A stretch of DNA of 57,531 nucleotides from positions 1 through 57,531 of the forward strand of contig CAYONM010000002.1 in assembly GCA_964405325.1 (NCBI GenBank), in the 5' to 3' direction. The notes beneath the pieces were generated by a model that was not told the DNA's origin, ran no database searches, and saw only the letters and a list, made by a program, of their open reading frames with translations. Shown here in pieces: positions 18,573 through 26,451 of this stretch (its first letter is position 1; every line of letters begins with the position of its first letter). The translations under genes and the position numbers were made by a program. The stretch comes from CAYONM01 sp964405325. GTDB taxonomy: Bacteria; Planctomycetota; UBA11346.

Positions 18573-18590
18573 GCGATAACACCGCCAGTT

Positions 18591-19383
18591 TCAGTTGCTG
18601 GGCTCGAGCACCCTCAGAGCGTCGATCTCAATAAAGCGGGGGCCACAGCCGCACTCCTCGTCGTAGCTGGCCAACACACCGATGACGTCGACCGTGTCGC
18701 CCACAGCAACCGCCACATCTTCCGGCAGGGCTGTGACCACCAGCGGCTTGCTATCATTCACCAGCAAAATCCAGACGCTGGAATCGGGCAACTCGACCAG
18801 ATCGAGCATACCGACGATCGCCGGCGGCTCCGGCTCGTCCTGGACCGGTTCGATGGCAACCAGTTCGACGGCGATCACCTGATTCATACTGCTGTACATA
18901 CAGGCCTTCCACCGCCAGGCCGGCTTCCCGCAGCCGCTTCGGCAGATGCCGGGGCGTGATAAATCCGATATCAGCGGCGCGGATCAGCCACTCGTCGCCG
19001 TTGTCCGGTGACAGAACCTGTACTTCCCTGGTGAAGGCGATCAGTTCGGGCTCCAGATCCGGCTCGATGCGATGGATATCCACCAGAGAGACGGTGCGGA
19101 ATTCGTCCGTATCCTCCGCTTTTTCCAGTGCCAAACCGGCCACCGGCAGACCGGCCACCTGAAAGGCTCTCGGCATGTTCACTGGTAGCAGGGCCTCGCC
19201 ACTGAGCTCGTCCAGGATCAACCAGACCGGCTCAGGATCCTCGGGATCCTCGCCCTGGTCGACATCGTCTTCGTCCGCATCGATCGTCGCCAGTACGGTC
19301 ACCACACCCTGGAAAGCGAAGGCCTCGGGTTCATCAGTCGGCGGCTCAGCGCCCTCGTCCGGATCGCTTGGTGGTGGGAGCAG
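18591..19383 (-). pseudogene. Exported three-domain protein remnant: 5' end missing and one internal frameshift
   Basis: On the minus strand an open frame begins at 19383, after a stop, with LLPPPSDPDEGAEPPTDEP. This acidic/proline linker is of the type that follows a lipidated cysteine, but no start codon with a signal peptide precedes it. The frame continues to about 18890. A +1 shift at gta(c)agcagt then joins it to the frame ending at 18591. Read across the shift, three similar beta-rich domains appear, each with a WLI/WIL strand, LP(V/K) and a V.GL.V pattern (about 85 residues each). The matching half-domain lies exactly across the shift, so I infer one original gene. Sequencing error or programmed frameshifting cannot be excluded. 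Function unknown. Confidence 0.55.
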
Positions 19384-19390
19384 TTACGCC

Positions 19391-19418
19391 AAAAAAAACC
19401 CCTACGCAGGCGCAGGGG
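19391..19418 (-). terminator. Orphan minus-strand terminator
   Basis: The minus strand reads cccctgcgc-ct-gcgtagggg followed by eight Ts, a canonical intrinsic terminator. No minus-strand gene lies immediately to its right, because the next genes run on the plus strand. It also sits directly at the broken 5' end of the three-domain pseudogene. It may mark a deletion junction. Confidence 0.65.
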
Positions 19419-19570
19419 CGTCCGGCCGTGAACCGGATCAATCAATTGGCCAGCAGTCTAGCCGCCATTGTAAGCACGTAATGAAGCCGCAATGGCAATT
19501 CGGTGAAGACCTCGGCGGGCCCCTTGCTTGCACCTTGGCAGGCGCATCTAGCCACCACCATGCTGCAACC

Positions 19571-19855
19571 ATGGCCCGTCTGCTCAGCGATGCACGTTGC
19601 GTCCACCATCCGGAACGTCCTGGCTATGCTCTCTGCCAGCAGTGTCGGGCCGTGGTCTGTCAGGAATGCGCCACCAGTCACAACGGCGCCCTGCATTGCC
19701 CACGCTGCCTGGCCGCCGGGCAACAGGCGGCGCTGGCGCTGGCGTGGTGGGACCGCCCCTGGCTGCATGCCGTAGTGGCGATCGCCTGCTTTGCCGCGCT
19801 AGCCCGAGTCCTGCCGTGGATGCTGGCGCTGTGGCTGGGAGTGATGCGCGCATGA
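19571..19855 (+). CDS. Small B-box-type zinc-finger membrane protein
   Basis: The protein has 94 residues. The N-terminal half carries a B-box-like zinc site, CVHHPERPGYALCQQCRAVV followed by CQECA, a histidine and CPRC. The second half is hydrophobic (VVAIACFAALARVLPWMLAL) and should be one or two membrane segments. Such B-box plus transmembrane proteins are found as small conserved proteins of unknown role in several environmental phyla. Its stop overlaps the start of the next membrane-protein gene (ATGA), so the two are probably made together. Confidence 0.7.
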   Translation: MARLLSDARCVHHPERPGYALCQQCRAVVCQECATSHNGALHCPRCLAAGQQAALALAWWDRPWLHAVVAIACFAALARVLPWMLALWLGVMRA

Positions 19856-20355
19856 ATGCGCGCATTCGTCATCGTGCGGTCGACCTACTGGACGATGCCG
19901 GCCGGGCCGTACAGCAGCACTGGTCACGCGAACTTGGTTGGCTCTGGCTGTGCGAACTACCGCTGAGCGCCTGCCTGCTGACCATCAGCAGCCATATCCT
20001 GGCGGCCGGATCGCGAGGCCTGGATGCCGTCCATCACGATGCGGATCTGCTGCTGATCGCCCTCGCCGGTCTGCTGCTGGCCATTTATGGTCAGGCCCGC
20101 TTCGCTCAGGCGGTGGCCGGTGACCGGGGCCGACGGCCGGCGACGACGCTCCACCTAGGCTGGCAACGCTACCTGCTGCAGCTGGCGCTGCAGGGCCTGA
20201 TCTATCTGGCTGGCAGCATCGCCGCCTTCACCTTGCTGCCCGCTGTGCTGTTGCCCTGGCTCGCGCCACTGGGCATCGCCTGCGGCACCCTGTCGCCCAC
20301 ACCGTCGCTGCGCAAGCGGCGCTGGGCGGCTTGGCGACGGAACAAGATACATTAA
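19852..20355 (+). CDS. Multi-spanning membrane protein, probably truncated at the C-terminus
   Basis: The protein has 167 residues with hydrophobic segments near residues 30-50, 70-85 and 115-145, and a QARFAQAV motif between them. After LPWLAPLGIA the sequence turns abruptly basic (LRKRRWAAWRRNKIH) and ends. This does not look like a natural membrane-protein end and lies just before a repeat-rich gap. I infer the original 3' end was lost. It is translationally coupled to the B-box protein upstream. Family not recognised. Confidence 0.55.
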   Translation: MNARIRHRAVDLLDDAGRAVQQHWSRELGWLWLCELPLSACLLTISSHILAAGSRGLDAVHHDADLLLIALAGLLLAIYGQARFAQAVAGDRGRRPATTLHLGWQRYLLQLALQGLIYLAGSIAAFTLLPAVLLPWLAPLGIACGTLSPTPSLRKRRWAAWRRNKIH

Positions 20356-20519
20356 ACCCATGAAACCTTCGCGCTCGCGCTCGTCCGCCAAAAGCCCCCA
20401 GCACGGCCCAAGGACACATGAAGGCCAACAATCACTATCTCATTACGGACGTCAGACATCACGTCAGCACGCAACAAGGCAGACCATTTTGACATCCGTA
20501 CTGTCGACTCTCTGTATAC

Positions 20520-20720
20520 CTAGCCATTACCCACAAGTCTTTCTTCTCGCTTTTTTCCTCTCGCCAAGGCACCAAGACCGCAAAGATATTCTTCGTTCTT
20601 GGTGCCTTGGCGAGAGGTATCCAAACGGATTAACGATTCAACGGCTGATCAAGCATTTTCCGCGTTCTACGCGCGAGAAATATGAGAGAGACGGCGATCG
20701 GATTTGTGGGTAATGGCCAG
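20520..20720. mobile_element. Non-autonomous transposable element (MITE-like), copy 1, 201 bp
   Basis: The ends are an inverted repeat with consensus CTGGCCATTACCCACAARTC (20 bp, one difference between left and right end beyond the R position). The perfect 10-bp direct repeat ctctgtatac flanks it at 20510-20519 and 20721-20730, the expected target-site duplication. No transposase is encoded. The interior holds a perfect 21-bp stem (20557-20577 with 20597-20617) around the 'tcgccaaggcaccaaga' type sequence. The same terminal repeat and duplication length occur at 41908-42253. Confidence 0.85.
20557..20617. repeat. Perfect 21-bp inverted repeat inside MITE copy 1
   Basis: Bases 20557-20577 and 20597-20617 are exact reverse complements separated by 19 nt. 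The text 'ctcgccaaggcaccaag...cttggtgccttggcgag' resembles short dispersed palindromes I know from many environmental genomes. That comparison is from memory. Confidence 0.85.
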
Positions 20721-20907
20721 CTCTGTATACTGGCCATAGCACTGGCAGAGGACCAAAGCACCAAGCACTGCTGTCTTGTTTTCCATAAAAATGGTGACTT
20801 CTGGGAAGGCACGCTCCATGCAACGAGCAATCGCCTTTACTCGCAGGAGCTGATCAACAACTCAGAAATCGACCCCCTGGAGAATCGTCTGCTGACGGTC
20901 GCCAAAA

Positions 20908-20937
20908 CCAACGGCCGCCCCATCGGGCGGCCGTTGG
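20908..20937 (-). terminator. Rho-independent terminator after the dodecin gene
   Basis: The perfect inverted repeat ccaacggccgccc / gggcggccgttgg has a 4-nt loop and is followed on the minus strand by a T-run (ttttgg). It lies 24 bp beyond the stop of the minus-strand dodecin gene, ending the sdh-dodecin block. Confidence 0.85.
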
Positions 20938-20961
20938 CGCTCCCAAAACCGGCGGCCGGCC

Positions 20962-21168
20962 TCAGTCCAAGGTATGCCCAACCTTGATGGTGACCTGCCA
21001 ATGCGCCGCCTGGCCATTTTCGAGATGGCCGCGGGTGCTGACCACTTCGAACCAACGCATGTTTTTCACCAGAGTGCCGGCTTTGGCGATGGCGTTTTTG
21101 ATCGCCTGATCGCTGCCCTCGGGACTGGAACCGGTGATTTCGAGATTGCCGTAGATATGATCGGCCAT
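20962..21168 (-). CDS. Dodecin (flavin-binding dodecamer subunit)
   Basis: The protein has 68 residues, the typical dodecin length. It contains MADHIYGNLEITGSSPEGSD, then a helix with AIKNAIAKAGTLVKNMRWFE, whose tryptophan stacks on the flavin in known dodecins, and a terminal QVTIKVGHTL strand. Dodecins store or sequester FMN/riboflavin or related flavins. The start at 21168 has a strong aaaggag site 7 nt upstream. It is 35 bp downstream of sdhB and may share its transcript, fitting the flavin-dependent SdhA. Confidence 0.92.
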   Translation of the reverse strand: MADHIYGNLEITGSSPEGSDQAIKNAIAKAGTLVKNMRWFEVVSTRGHLENGQAAHWQVTIKVGHTLD

Positions 21169-21203
21169 GAGTGCTCCTTTGCTGTTGTGCGCGCTAACGC
21201 GCG

Positions 21204-21908
21204 CTAACGTGAGCCGCCGGAGATGACGGCTCGCTTCAGTTTGGACAACGCTGCCGGTATGTCGATCTCCTTGGGGCAGGCTTCCATACAGTTGAACACC
21301 AGGTGACAGCGCCACAGGCCGTCACGACTGTTGACCTGGTTCAGCCGCTCGGTGGCCGCCTCGTCGCGGGAGTCAGCAACGAAACGCCAGGCTTTGAGCA
21401 GTGCTGCCGGACCCAGGTAACCGTCGTTCTTCCAGAAACTGGGGCAGGACGAGGTGCAGCAACCGCACAAGATGCACTTGGCGGCATCCTCCATCTGCTC
21501 GGCATCGCCCTGGGATTGCAGCCGCTCCTTGACCGGAGCCGGTGAGTGATTGACGAAATACGGTACGATGGCACGGTACTTGTGGAAGAAATGTTCCATG
21601 TCCACCACCAGGTCCTTCACCACCGGAAAACCAGTCAGCGGCGCGACCTCGATCACATCACCGGAAATATCCTTCACCAGAGTCTTGCAGGCCAGACGAG
21701 CCGCGCCCTGGATGAACATGCCACAGCTGCCGCAGACCGCGTGGCCGCAGGACCGACGAAAACTCACCGAGCCGTCCTGCTCCCATTTGATGCGGTTCAG
21801 CGCGGTGAGCACCCGCTCCATGGGCGAACATTCCAATTGGAATTCCTGCCAATGGGGTTTTTCGTCTCCAGGGCGATAGCGGGCAATGCGGAAGGTCTTG
21901 ATGCTCAT
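21204..21908 (-). CDS. sdhB: Succinate dehydrogenase/fumarate reductase iron-sulfur subunit
   Basis: The protein has 234 residues and passes electrons from the flavoprotein to the membrane quinone site. All cluster ligands are visible: the [2Fe-2S] motif CGHAVCGSC...C (spacing 4-2-11), the [4Fe-4S] motif CILCGCCTSSCP and the [3Fe-4S] motif CHLVFNCMEACPKEID. The ATG at 21908 gives the normal start MSIKTFRIARY. Gene order on the minus strand is sdhC-sdhD-sdhA-sdhB. Direction (succinate oxidation or fumarate reduction) cannot be read from the sequence. Confidence 0.95.
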   Translation of the reverse strand: MSIKTFRIARYRPGDEKPHWQEFQLECSPMERVLTALNRIKWEQDGSVSFRRSCGHAVCGSCGMFIQGAARLACKTLVKDISGDVIEVAPLTGFPVVKDLVVDMEHFFHKYRAIVPYFVNHSPAPVKERLQSQGDAEQMEDAAKCILCGCCTSSCPSFWKNDGYLGPAALLKAWRFVADSRDEAATERLNQVNSRDGLWRCHLVFNCMEACPKEIDIPAALSKLKRAVISGGSR

Positions 21909-21987
21909 GGCGATCTCGATGTTGGGCCGCCTGCGGCGTGCCGTTGACAGTTCACGGTGGACCGTCTGAAGATCCACACCTGACCAA

Positions 21988-23796
21988 TTAATATTTGCGT
22001 TCTTTGGGTTTCATGCGGTCCATCAATTCGCTGTCCCAGCCATCCTCGGCATGTTCATTGATCAAATAGACCGGGGCAAATTCCAAGCTGATGCTGCCGT
22101 CCTCGTTCTGACTGGCATAGGTGTGCTTCAACCAATTGGCATCGTCGCGTGGCATTTTCTCGCCATCCGGGCCGTCGGTGCGCAGATGCGCGCCACGGCT
22201 TTCGGTGCGGACCAGAGCGCCTTCGATCTGGGCCAGGGAGAAGTCGATCATGAAACCGACCTCGATGGTCTCCAGCAGGTCGGTATTGAACACCATGCCG
22301 GCATCGTCGATACCGACGTTCTGGAACCGAGCACGCAATTCCATGACCTGCTCGCGGCATTCGCGCAGGCCCTGGTCGGTACGTTGGACGGAACATTTCT
22401 CCATCATCACGTTGGCCAGTTCCTCATGCAGTTGACCATGGCGCTCCTTGCCGCCGCCGTTTTTCAACTGTTCGATATCCGCCAGCATCCGGGCATCGGC
22501 ATGGTCGGGCAGACCACCCAGGTCGATGCTGTCAACGTTCTTGGCAACGTGCAAGCCAACCCGGCGACCAAATACCACCAGGTCCAAAAGCGAATTGGTG
22601 CCCAGACGATTGGCGCCGTGGACGCTGACGCAGGCGCATTCGCCAGCGGCGTATAAACCCTCGACCAGATCGCCCTGGGCGTTGCGTTTAACGCGACCAT
22701 CGGCGTCGGTGGGGATACCACCCATGATGTAGTGCGCGGTCGGCATCACCGGCACCGGCTCCTCCCATGGTTTGATCCCCAAGTAGGTGGTGGCGAAGTC
22801 GGATATTTCCGGGAGCTTTTTCATCAGTTCGTCTTTGCCCAGATGCATCAGATTCAGATGTACCCAGTCGTCCTTGCAAATACGGCCGCTTTTCTGCATG
22901 CCGCGGCCCTCCAGGACCTCTTTGTACATGCACTGCGCCACCATGTCGCGCGGCGCCAGGTCTTTGACCGTCGGTGCGTAGCGTTCCATGAAGCGCTCGC
23001 CGTTGACGTTGGTCAGGTAACCGCCCTCGCCGCGCGCGCCCTCGGTGACCAGGATCCCCAAGCCAGCCAGGCCAGTGGGGTGGAACTGGACGAATTCCAG
23101 GTCTTCCAGTGGCAGCCGATTGCGCAGGAACACACCGAAGGCATCGCCGGTATTGGCCTGGCAATTGGAGGTGGTGGCAAAATTCTTGCACGAACCGCCG
23201 GTAGCGACCACCACCACCTTGGCATGCACCGTGTGCACTTCGCCGGTCAGCATGTCGTAGGCGATCACGCCCAGAACCTTGCTACCGTCGTCATTCAGAA
23301 CCAGATCCAGGACCTGGAATTCGGCGTAGAAATGCACGTTCTGCTTGACGCATTGCTCGTACAGGGTGTGCAGGATCACGTGCCCGGTGCGATCGGCGGC
23401 GTAGCAGGCGCGGCGTACGGCGCGCTCGCCGAAATGACGGGTGTGCCCGCCAAAGGGCCGCTGTGCGATGCGGCCCTCGGGAGTTCGCGAAAAAGGGACA
23501 CCCAAGTGTTCCAGTTCGTAGATGGTCTGCGGCGCATCGTAGGTCAGGATCTTCTGCGTATCCTGATCCCCCAGATAATCGCCACCTTTGACCGTGTCGA
23601 ACCAGTGCCACAGAGGCTGATCCTCCTCCTCGTTGCCGAGCGCGGCGCCGATACCGCCCTGAGCAGCACCGGTGTGGCTACGGGTCGGAAACAGCTTGCT
23701 CATCACCGCAACATCGGCCTTGGTGCTGGACCAGTAGGCAGCATACAGACCGGCGGCACCGGAGCCGACAATGACAACATCATGCGAGAGGATCAT
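21988..23796 (-). CDS. sdhA: Succinate dehydrogenase/fumarate reductase flavoprotein subunit
   Basis: The protein has 602 residues. The N-terminal dinucleotide fold HDVVIVGSGAAGLYAAYW is followed by TRSHTGAAQGGIGAALG, whose histidine at residue 41 is the covalent FAD site. Catalytic and substrate segments are HTRHFGERAVRRACYAADRT, QFHPTGLAGLGILVTEGARG and PTAHYIMGGI, and the FAD tail is GANRLGTNSLLDLVVFGRRV. A cggag ribosome site precedes the ATG. It is 27 bp downstream of sdhD. Together with SdhB it forms the catalytic head on the cytoplasmic face. Confidence 0.96.
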   Translation of the reverse strand: MILSHDVVIVGSGAAGLYAAYWSSTKADVAVMSKLFPTRSHTGAAQGGIGAALGNEEEDQPLWHWFDTVKGGDYLGDQDTQKILTYDAPQTIYELEHLGVPFSRTPEGRIAQRPFGGHTRHFGERAVRRACYAADRTGHVILHTLYEQCVKQNVHFYAEFQVLDLVLNDDGSKVLGVIAYDMLTGEVHTVHAKVVVVATGGSCKNFATTSNCQANTGDAFGVFLRNRLPLEDLEFVQFHPTGLAGLGILVTEGARGEGGYLTNVNGERFMERYAPTVKDLAPRDMVAQCMYKEVLEGRGMQKSGRICKDDWVHLNLMHLGKDELMKKLPEISDFATTYLGIKPWEEPVPVMPTAHYIMGGIPTDADGRVKRNAQGDLVEGLYAAGECACVSVHGANRLGTNSLLDLVVFGRRVGLHVAKNVDSIDLGGLPDHADARMLADIEQLKNGGGKERHGQLHEELANVMMEKCSVQRTDQGLRECREQVMELRARFQNVGIDDAGMVFNTDLLETIEVGFMIDFSLAQIEGALVRTESRGAHLRTDGPDGEKMPRDDANWLKHTYASQNEDGSISLEFAPVYLINEHAEDGWDSELMDRMKPKERKY

Positions 23797-23823
23797 GCGG
23801 ACAAACTCCGTATCAGGGCAGCT

Positions 23824-24609
23824 TCAATGCAACTGGGCGCTATAGGACGAGATGGCATGCAACGTACCCGTTGGCTCGCTGCGAGCCGCGGCATTCGCCT
23901 GGCGGACATTCAGCGCCCAGATCGCAAATTCGTAACGGCTGGAAAAAATCTGCTGCCGATCGCGCTCTTCAACCGAAACCGGTTGCTGAGCCCGAGCCCA
24001 GGCCTCAAAGGCGCGGCCGCCGGCCTTGACCAAGTCGACAGCATGACGGTCATTCTTAGCCACCTCACCACAGTTGCCGAACACCGCTGCCAGATCTTCC
24101 GGCGGATTATGGGTATGATGCTCCAGATAATGCGCCAACAGATGCAGTTCGCGCATGGGCTCACGGAAATCGTATTCGACGCTGAGCGCTGGCGGATTGC
24201 CGGCACTGGCGCCTGCCGCAAAGCCTTGCTGCGCGTACCATTCCTTGACCACTCCCAGTCGCGGCGCGCTGGCGATGTTGAGCACCGCCACGGTCACGAA
24301 ATACACGCCGATGCTCCAACAACCGACAGTCAGAATATTGCGCCACAACTGCCTGGGGCAGTAGTCGGCGATGATCCCCACCAGACCATTGATGCCGTGG
24401 TACAAGGCCATGGCGATGAACACCACGTAGTAGGCCTGCCACAGCCGGTTGTCCATGCGCGCGGCCACGGTCAGACCAGTGGATACAGCATCGCTGGTGA
24501 AGTGCTGCATGCCGAAGTGGACGAAAGCCAGCACGATCAACAGCACGGCGCTGACGCGTTGCAGTAGCCATTGGGTATTGCCAGCACGGGACGAGACGTA
24601 AGGGCGCAT
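23824..24609 (-). CDS. sdhD: Succinate dehydrogenase membrane anchor SdhD with a long soluble tail
   Basis: The protein has 261 residues, more than twice the usual ~115. The first half is a normal anchor: three hydrophobic helices (VSAVLLIVLAFVHFGMQHF with a possible haem or quinone histidine, YYVVFIAMALYHGINGLVGI, and SIGVYFVTVAVLNI). Beyond about residue 125 lies a hydrophilic, helix-prone extension (ELHLLAHYLEHHTHNPPEDL and onward) that I cannot assign. It starts 2 nt after sdhC ends and precedes sdhA, so it belongs to the complex. The extension may be a fusion specific to this lineage. Confidence 0.85.
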   Translation of the reverse strand: MRPYVSSRAGNTQWLLQRVSAVLLIVLAFVHFGMQHFTSDAVSTGLTVAARMDNRLWQAYYVVFIAMALYHGINGLVGIIADYCPRQLWRNILTVGCWSIGVYFVTVAVLNIASAPRLGVVKEWYAQQGFAAGASAGNPPALSVEYDFREPMRELHLLAHYLEHHTHNPPEDLAAVFGNCGEVAKNDRHAVDLVKAGGRAFEAWARAQQPVSVEERDRQQIFSSRYEFAIWALNVRQANAAARSEPTGTLHAISSYSAQLH

Positions 24610-24611
24610 GA

Positions 24612-25070
24612 TCAAGAAGCTCCGGGCAGGGCATGATCGACGAATAGCGGCTGCACGTTGGTATGCAGAATCAGCGGGATGCTGCCGATCAGCAGCAACA
24701 CCAGCACCAAGGCACAAGCCAACCAGAACAGGCGCTTGGACAGCTGGCTCCGCTCCAAGACGAAGTCCACCAGCAGTAAGCGCATGCCGTTGAGGCCATG
24801 GAAGAGCAAGGCGGCAAACAGGGCGATTTCACCCAGCTTGAAGTCTGGCTCCTGCATCCGCCGGATCATCAGATCGTAGGCCGCCGGATCACTGGCCGTG
24901 GCCTTCATCACCGACAGGATGTGGAAAAACAGGAATACCAGCAGGGCCAAGCCCGAGACGCGATGCAGGACAAAGGCCAGACTGCCAGTAAAGTATCGGT
25001 AGCTTCCGCCCATTTGAGCGGGTATCCATTGCGTCAGGACGGCGCGCCAACCGCGATCGGGGTGATACAT
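24612..25070 (-). CDS. sdhC: Succinate dehydrogenase cytochrome b556-type subunit
   Basis: The protein has 152 residues. It has three hydrophobic helices, with YFTGSLAFVLHRVSGLALLV and FLFFHILSV containing the S-x3-R and H-x-x-S/G type signatures of SdhC quinone and haem binding, and a second histidine in LLFHGLNGMRLLL. It is the first gene of sdhCDAB. A gaggat site lies upstream. A 137-bp divergent promoter region separates it from coaB. Confidence 0.88.
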   Translation of the reverse strand: MYHPDRGWRAVLTQWIPAQMGGSYRYFTGSLAFVLHRVSGLALLVFLFFHILSVMKATASDPAAYDLMIRRMQEPDFKLGEIALFAALLFHGLNGMRLLLVDFVLERSQLSKRLFWLACALVLVLLLIGSIPLILHTNVQPLFVDHALPGAS

Positions 25071-25207
25071 GGACTCAGATCCTCATGACTGGGAGACTGG
25101 CTGGGCCGGGCAGCATGAACGACCGGCTCGCACGGCAAGGCCCTTTTGCAGGTGATTCGCAGCTACAGCTTGCAGCTTTCCAGACCACTCCGGCAGGAGC
25201 AATCGCT

Positions 25208-25870
25208 ATGAGTATAAACTCGAACGAGCACCTTCGCAGGCCCATTTTGTTGGTGGGTGGAGCGCCACAGGTGGATCTGGACGCGGTCCGCTACCTGAGC
25301 GTACACGCCACCGGCACCACCGCCTGCCGGCTGGCCAACCGTCTGCCAGAAGCCGAACTGCTGCTCAGCTATAACGCCAAGCCCGGCATCGCTGCCAAGC
25401 GATATCGCCGCCGTGCCGAGCTGGACGAACAGGTCCAACACTGGGCCCAGGCCCATCCCGGCGGCCTGATCGTCATGTCGGCTGCGGTCAATGACTACCA
25501 ACTGGAGCGCATCCAGGTCGAATCAGACGGCACCCGCATCGACATCGCCGCCAGCGGCAAGGTCCCCTCCGGCGCCGACCGCATCCATCTCCAGTTGCAA
25601 CCAGCACCCAAGCTGGTGGATCAGCTCCGCCAGGAATGGGGCTTCCATGGGCATCTGGTCGCCTTCAAATACGAGAGCGTCCGTAGTGTGATCGACAGCG
25701 CCAAGGCCCTCCTGCATCGCATCGACGCCAGCCTGGTGGTAGCCAACAGCATTGATGGTTCAGTCCAGGCCCTGGTGGAGCGCGATAGCATCGCCTGGGC
25801 CGACAACCGCGAGGTGCTGGTCACCGAACTGGCCAAACGCATCGCGCATTTGGCGGAGGAAGCCCCATGA
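25208..25870 (+). CDS. coaB: Phosphopantothenate-cysteine ligase domain protein (stand-alone CoaB)
   Basis: The protein has 220 residues of the DFP/CoaB fold. Visible are GGAPQVDLDAVRYLSVHATG (the GGTREPID...R.(I/L)S.....G equivalent), MSAAVNDYQ, the GKVPSG segment and LQLQPAPKLVDQL, LVAFKYE and VVANSI. In most bacteria CoaB is fused behind CoaC. Here the CoaC decarboxylase is a separate gene at 36529-37059. CoaB joins 4'-phosphopantothenate and cysteine in coenzyme A synthesis. ATG 25208 follows a perfect aggag site. It overlaps the nitroreductase gene downstream by ATGA. Confidence 0.82.
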   Translation: MSINSNEHLRRPILLVGGAPQVDLDAVRYLSVHATGTTACRLANRLPEAELLLSYNAKPGIAAKRYRRRAELDEQVQHWAQAHPGGLIVMSAAVNDYQLERIQVESDGTRIDIAASGKVPSGADRIHLQLQPAPKLVDQLRQEWGFHGHLVAFKYESVRSVIDSAKALLHRIDASLVVANSIDGSVQALVERDSIAWADNREVLVTELAKRIAHLAEEAP

Positions 25871-26430
25871 TGAGTCTCCGACAACTGATGCAGGAAGCAC
25901 GCAGCTGTCGCCGCTTCCTTCCAGAACCGGCAGTCAGCCACGAGCAACTGATCACCCTGATAGACTGCGCGCGTCTGGCCCCCTCCAGCGGCAACTTGCA
26001 ACCGCTGCGCTATCGCCCGATCACCGGCACCGACTGCCAGCGGGTGCTACCCTGTCTGCAGTGGGCGGCCCTGATGCCAGAGTGGGCCGGGCCGCAACCG
26101 GAAGAGCAACCCACCGCCTACCTGCTACTGTGCACCGCCAACGAAACACCAGCGCCTATGGACGTCGGCATCGCCGCCGCCGTGCTGCAGCTTGCCGCAC
26201 ACGAAACCGACCTGGGCGCCTGTATGTTTCAGAATGTGGACCACAAACGCCTGCACCACGAACTCCAGCTACCCGACGACTACAGCGTCCGTCTAGTCAT
26301 GGCCTTCGGTCACCCCGCCGAAATCCGGCAATGCGCCGAGGTCAGCGCCGCCGACGGCCTGGCCTACTGGCGCGATCACGACGGCGTACACCACGTGCCG
26401 AAACTGCGGGTCGAGGATGTGGTTATCTGA
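25867..26430 (+). CDS. Nitroreductase-family FMN oxidoreductase
   Basis: The protein has 187 residues. The N-terminal RSCRRFLPEPAV (R-S-x-R-x-F/Y), the LIDCARLAPSSGNLQPLRY segment and GIAAAVLQLAAHETDLGAC mark the nitroreductase fold, which binds FMN and reduces nitro- or quinone-type substrates with NAD(P)H. Substrate unknown. It is translationally coupled to coaB and convergent with the porin-like operon, which ends 21 bp away. Confidence 0.88.
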   Translation: MMSLRQLMQEARSCRRFLPEPAVSHEQLITLIDCARLAPSSGNLQPLRYRPITGTDCQRVLPCLQWAALMPEWAGPQPEEQPTAYLLLCTANETPAPMDVGIAAAVLQLAAHETDLGACMFQNVDHKRLHHELQLPDDYSVRLVMAFGHPAEIRQCAEVSAADGLAYWRDHDGVHHVPKLRVEDVVI

Positions 26431-26451
26431 GCTGTCTGCGACCGACGGCGC

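Larger units (their letters stand above)
18061..18590. other. 530-bp intergenic region upstream of nifJ with two structured elements
   Basis: No gene is convincing. The first ~280 bp should contain the nifJ promoter, though I cannot assign boxes with confidence. The right half holds a long hairpin (18357-18416), a ggggcctgcccc palindrome near 18425-18440, the duplicated ggcgcc hairpin (18452-18507) and a terminator (18536-18572). Confidence 0.6.
20356..20961. other. 606-bp gene-free region containing a small transposable element
   Basis: I see no gene here. The region contains the element at 20520-20720 with its target duplication, about 185 bp of unassigned sequence, and the dodecin terminator at 20908-20937. 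Confidence 0.6.

Noticed and set aside
20682..20987. Plus-strand frame spanning the end of MITE copy 1
   Set aside because: It starts inside the transposable element, crosses a terminator hairpin and has no recognisable domain.
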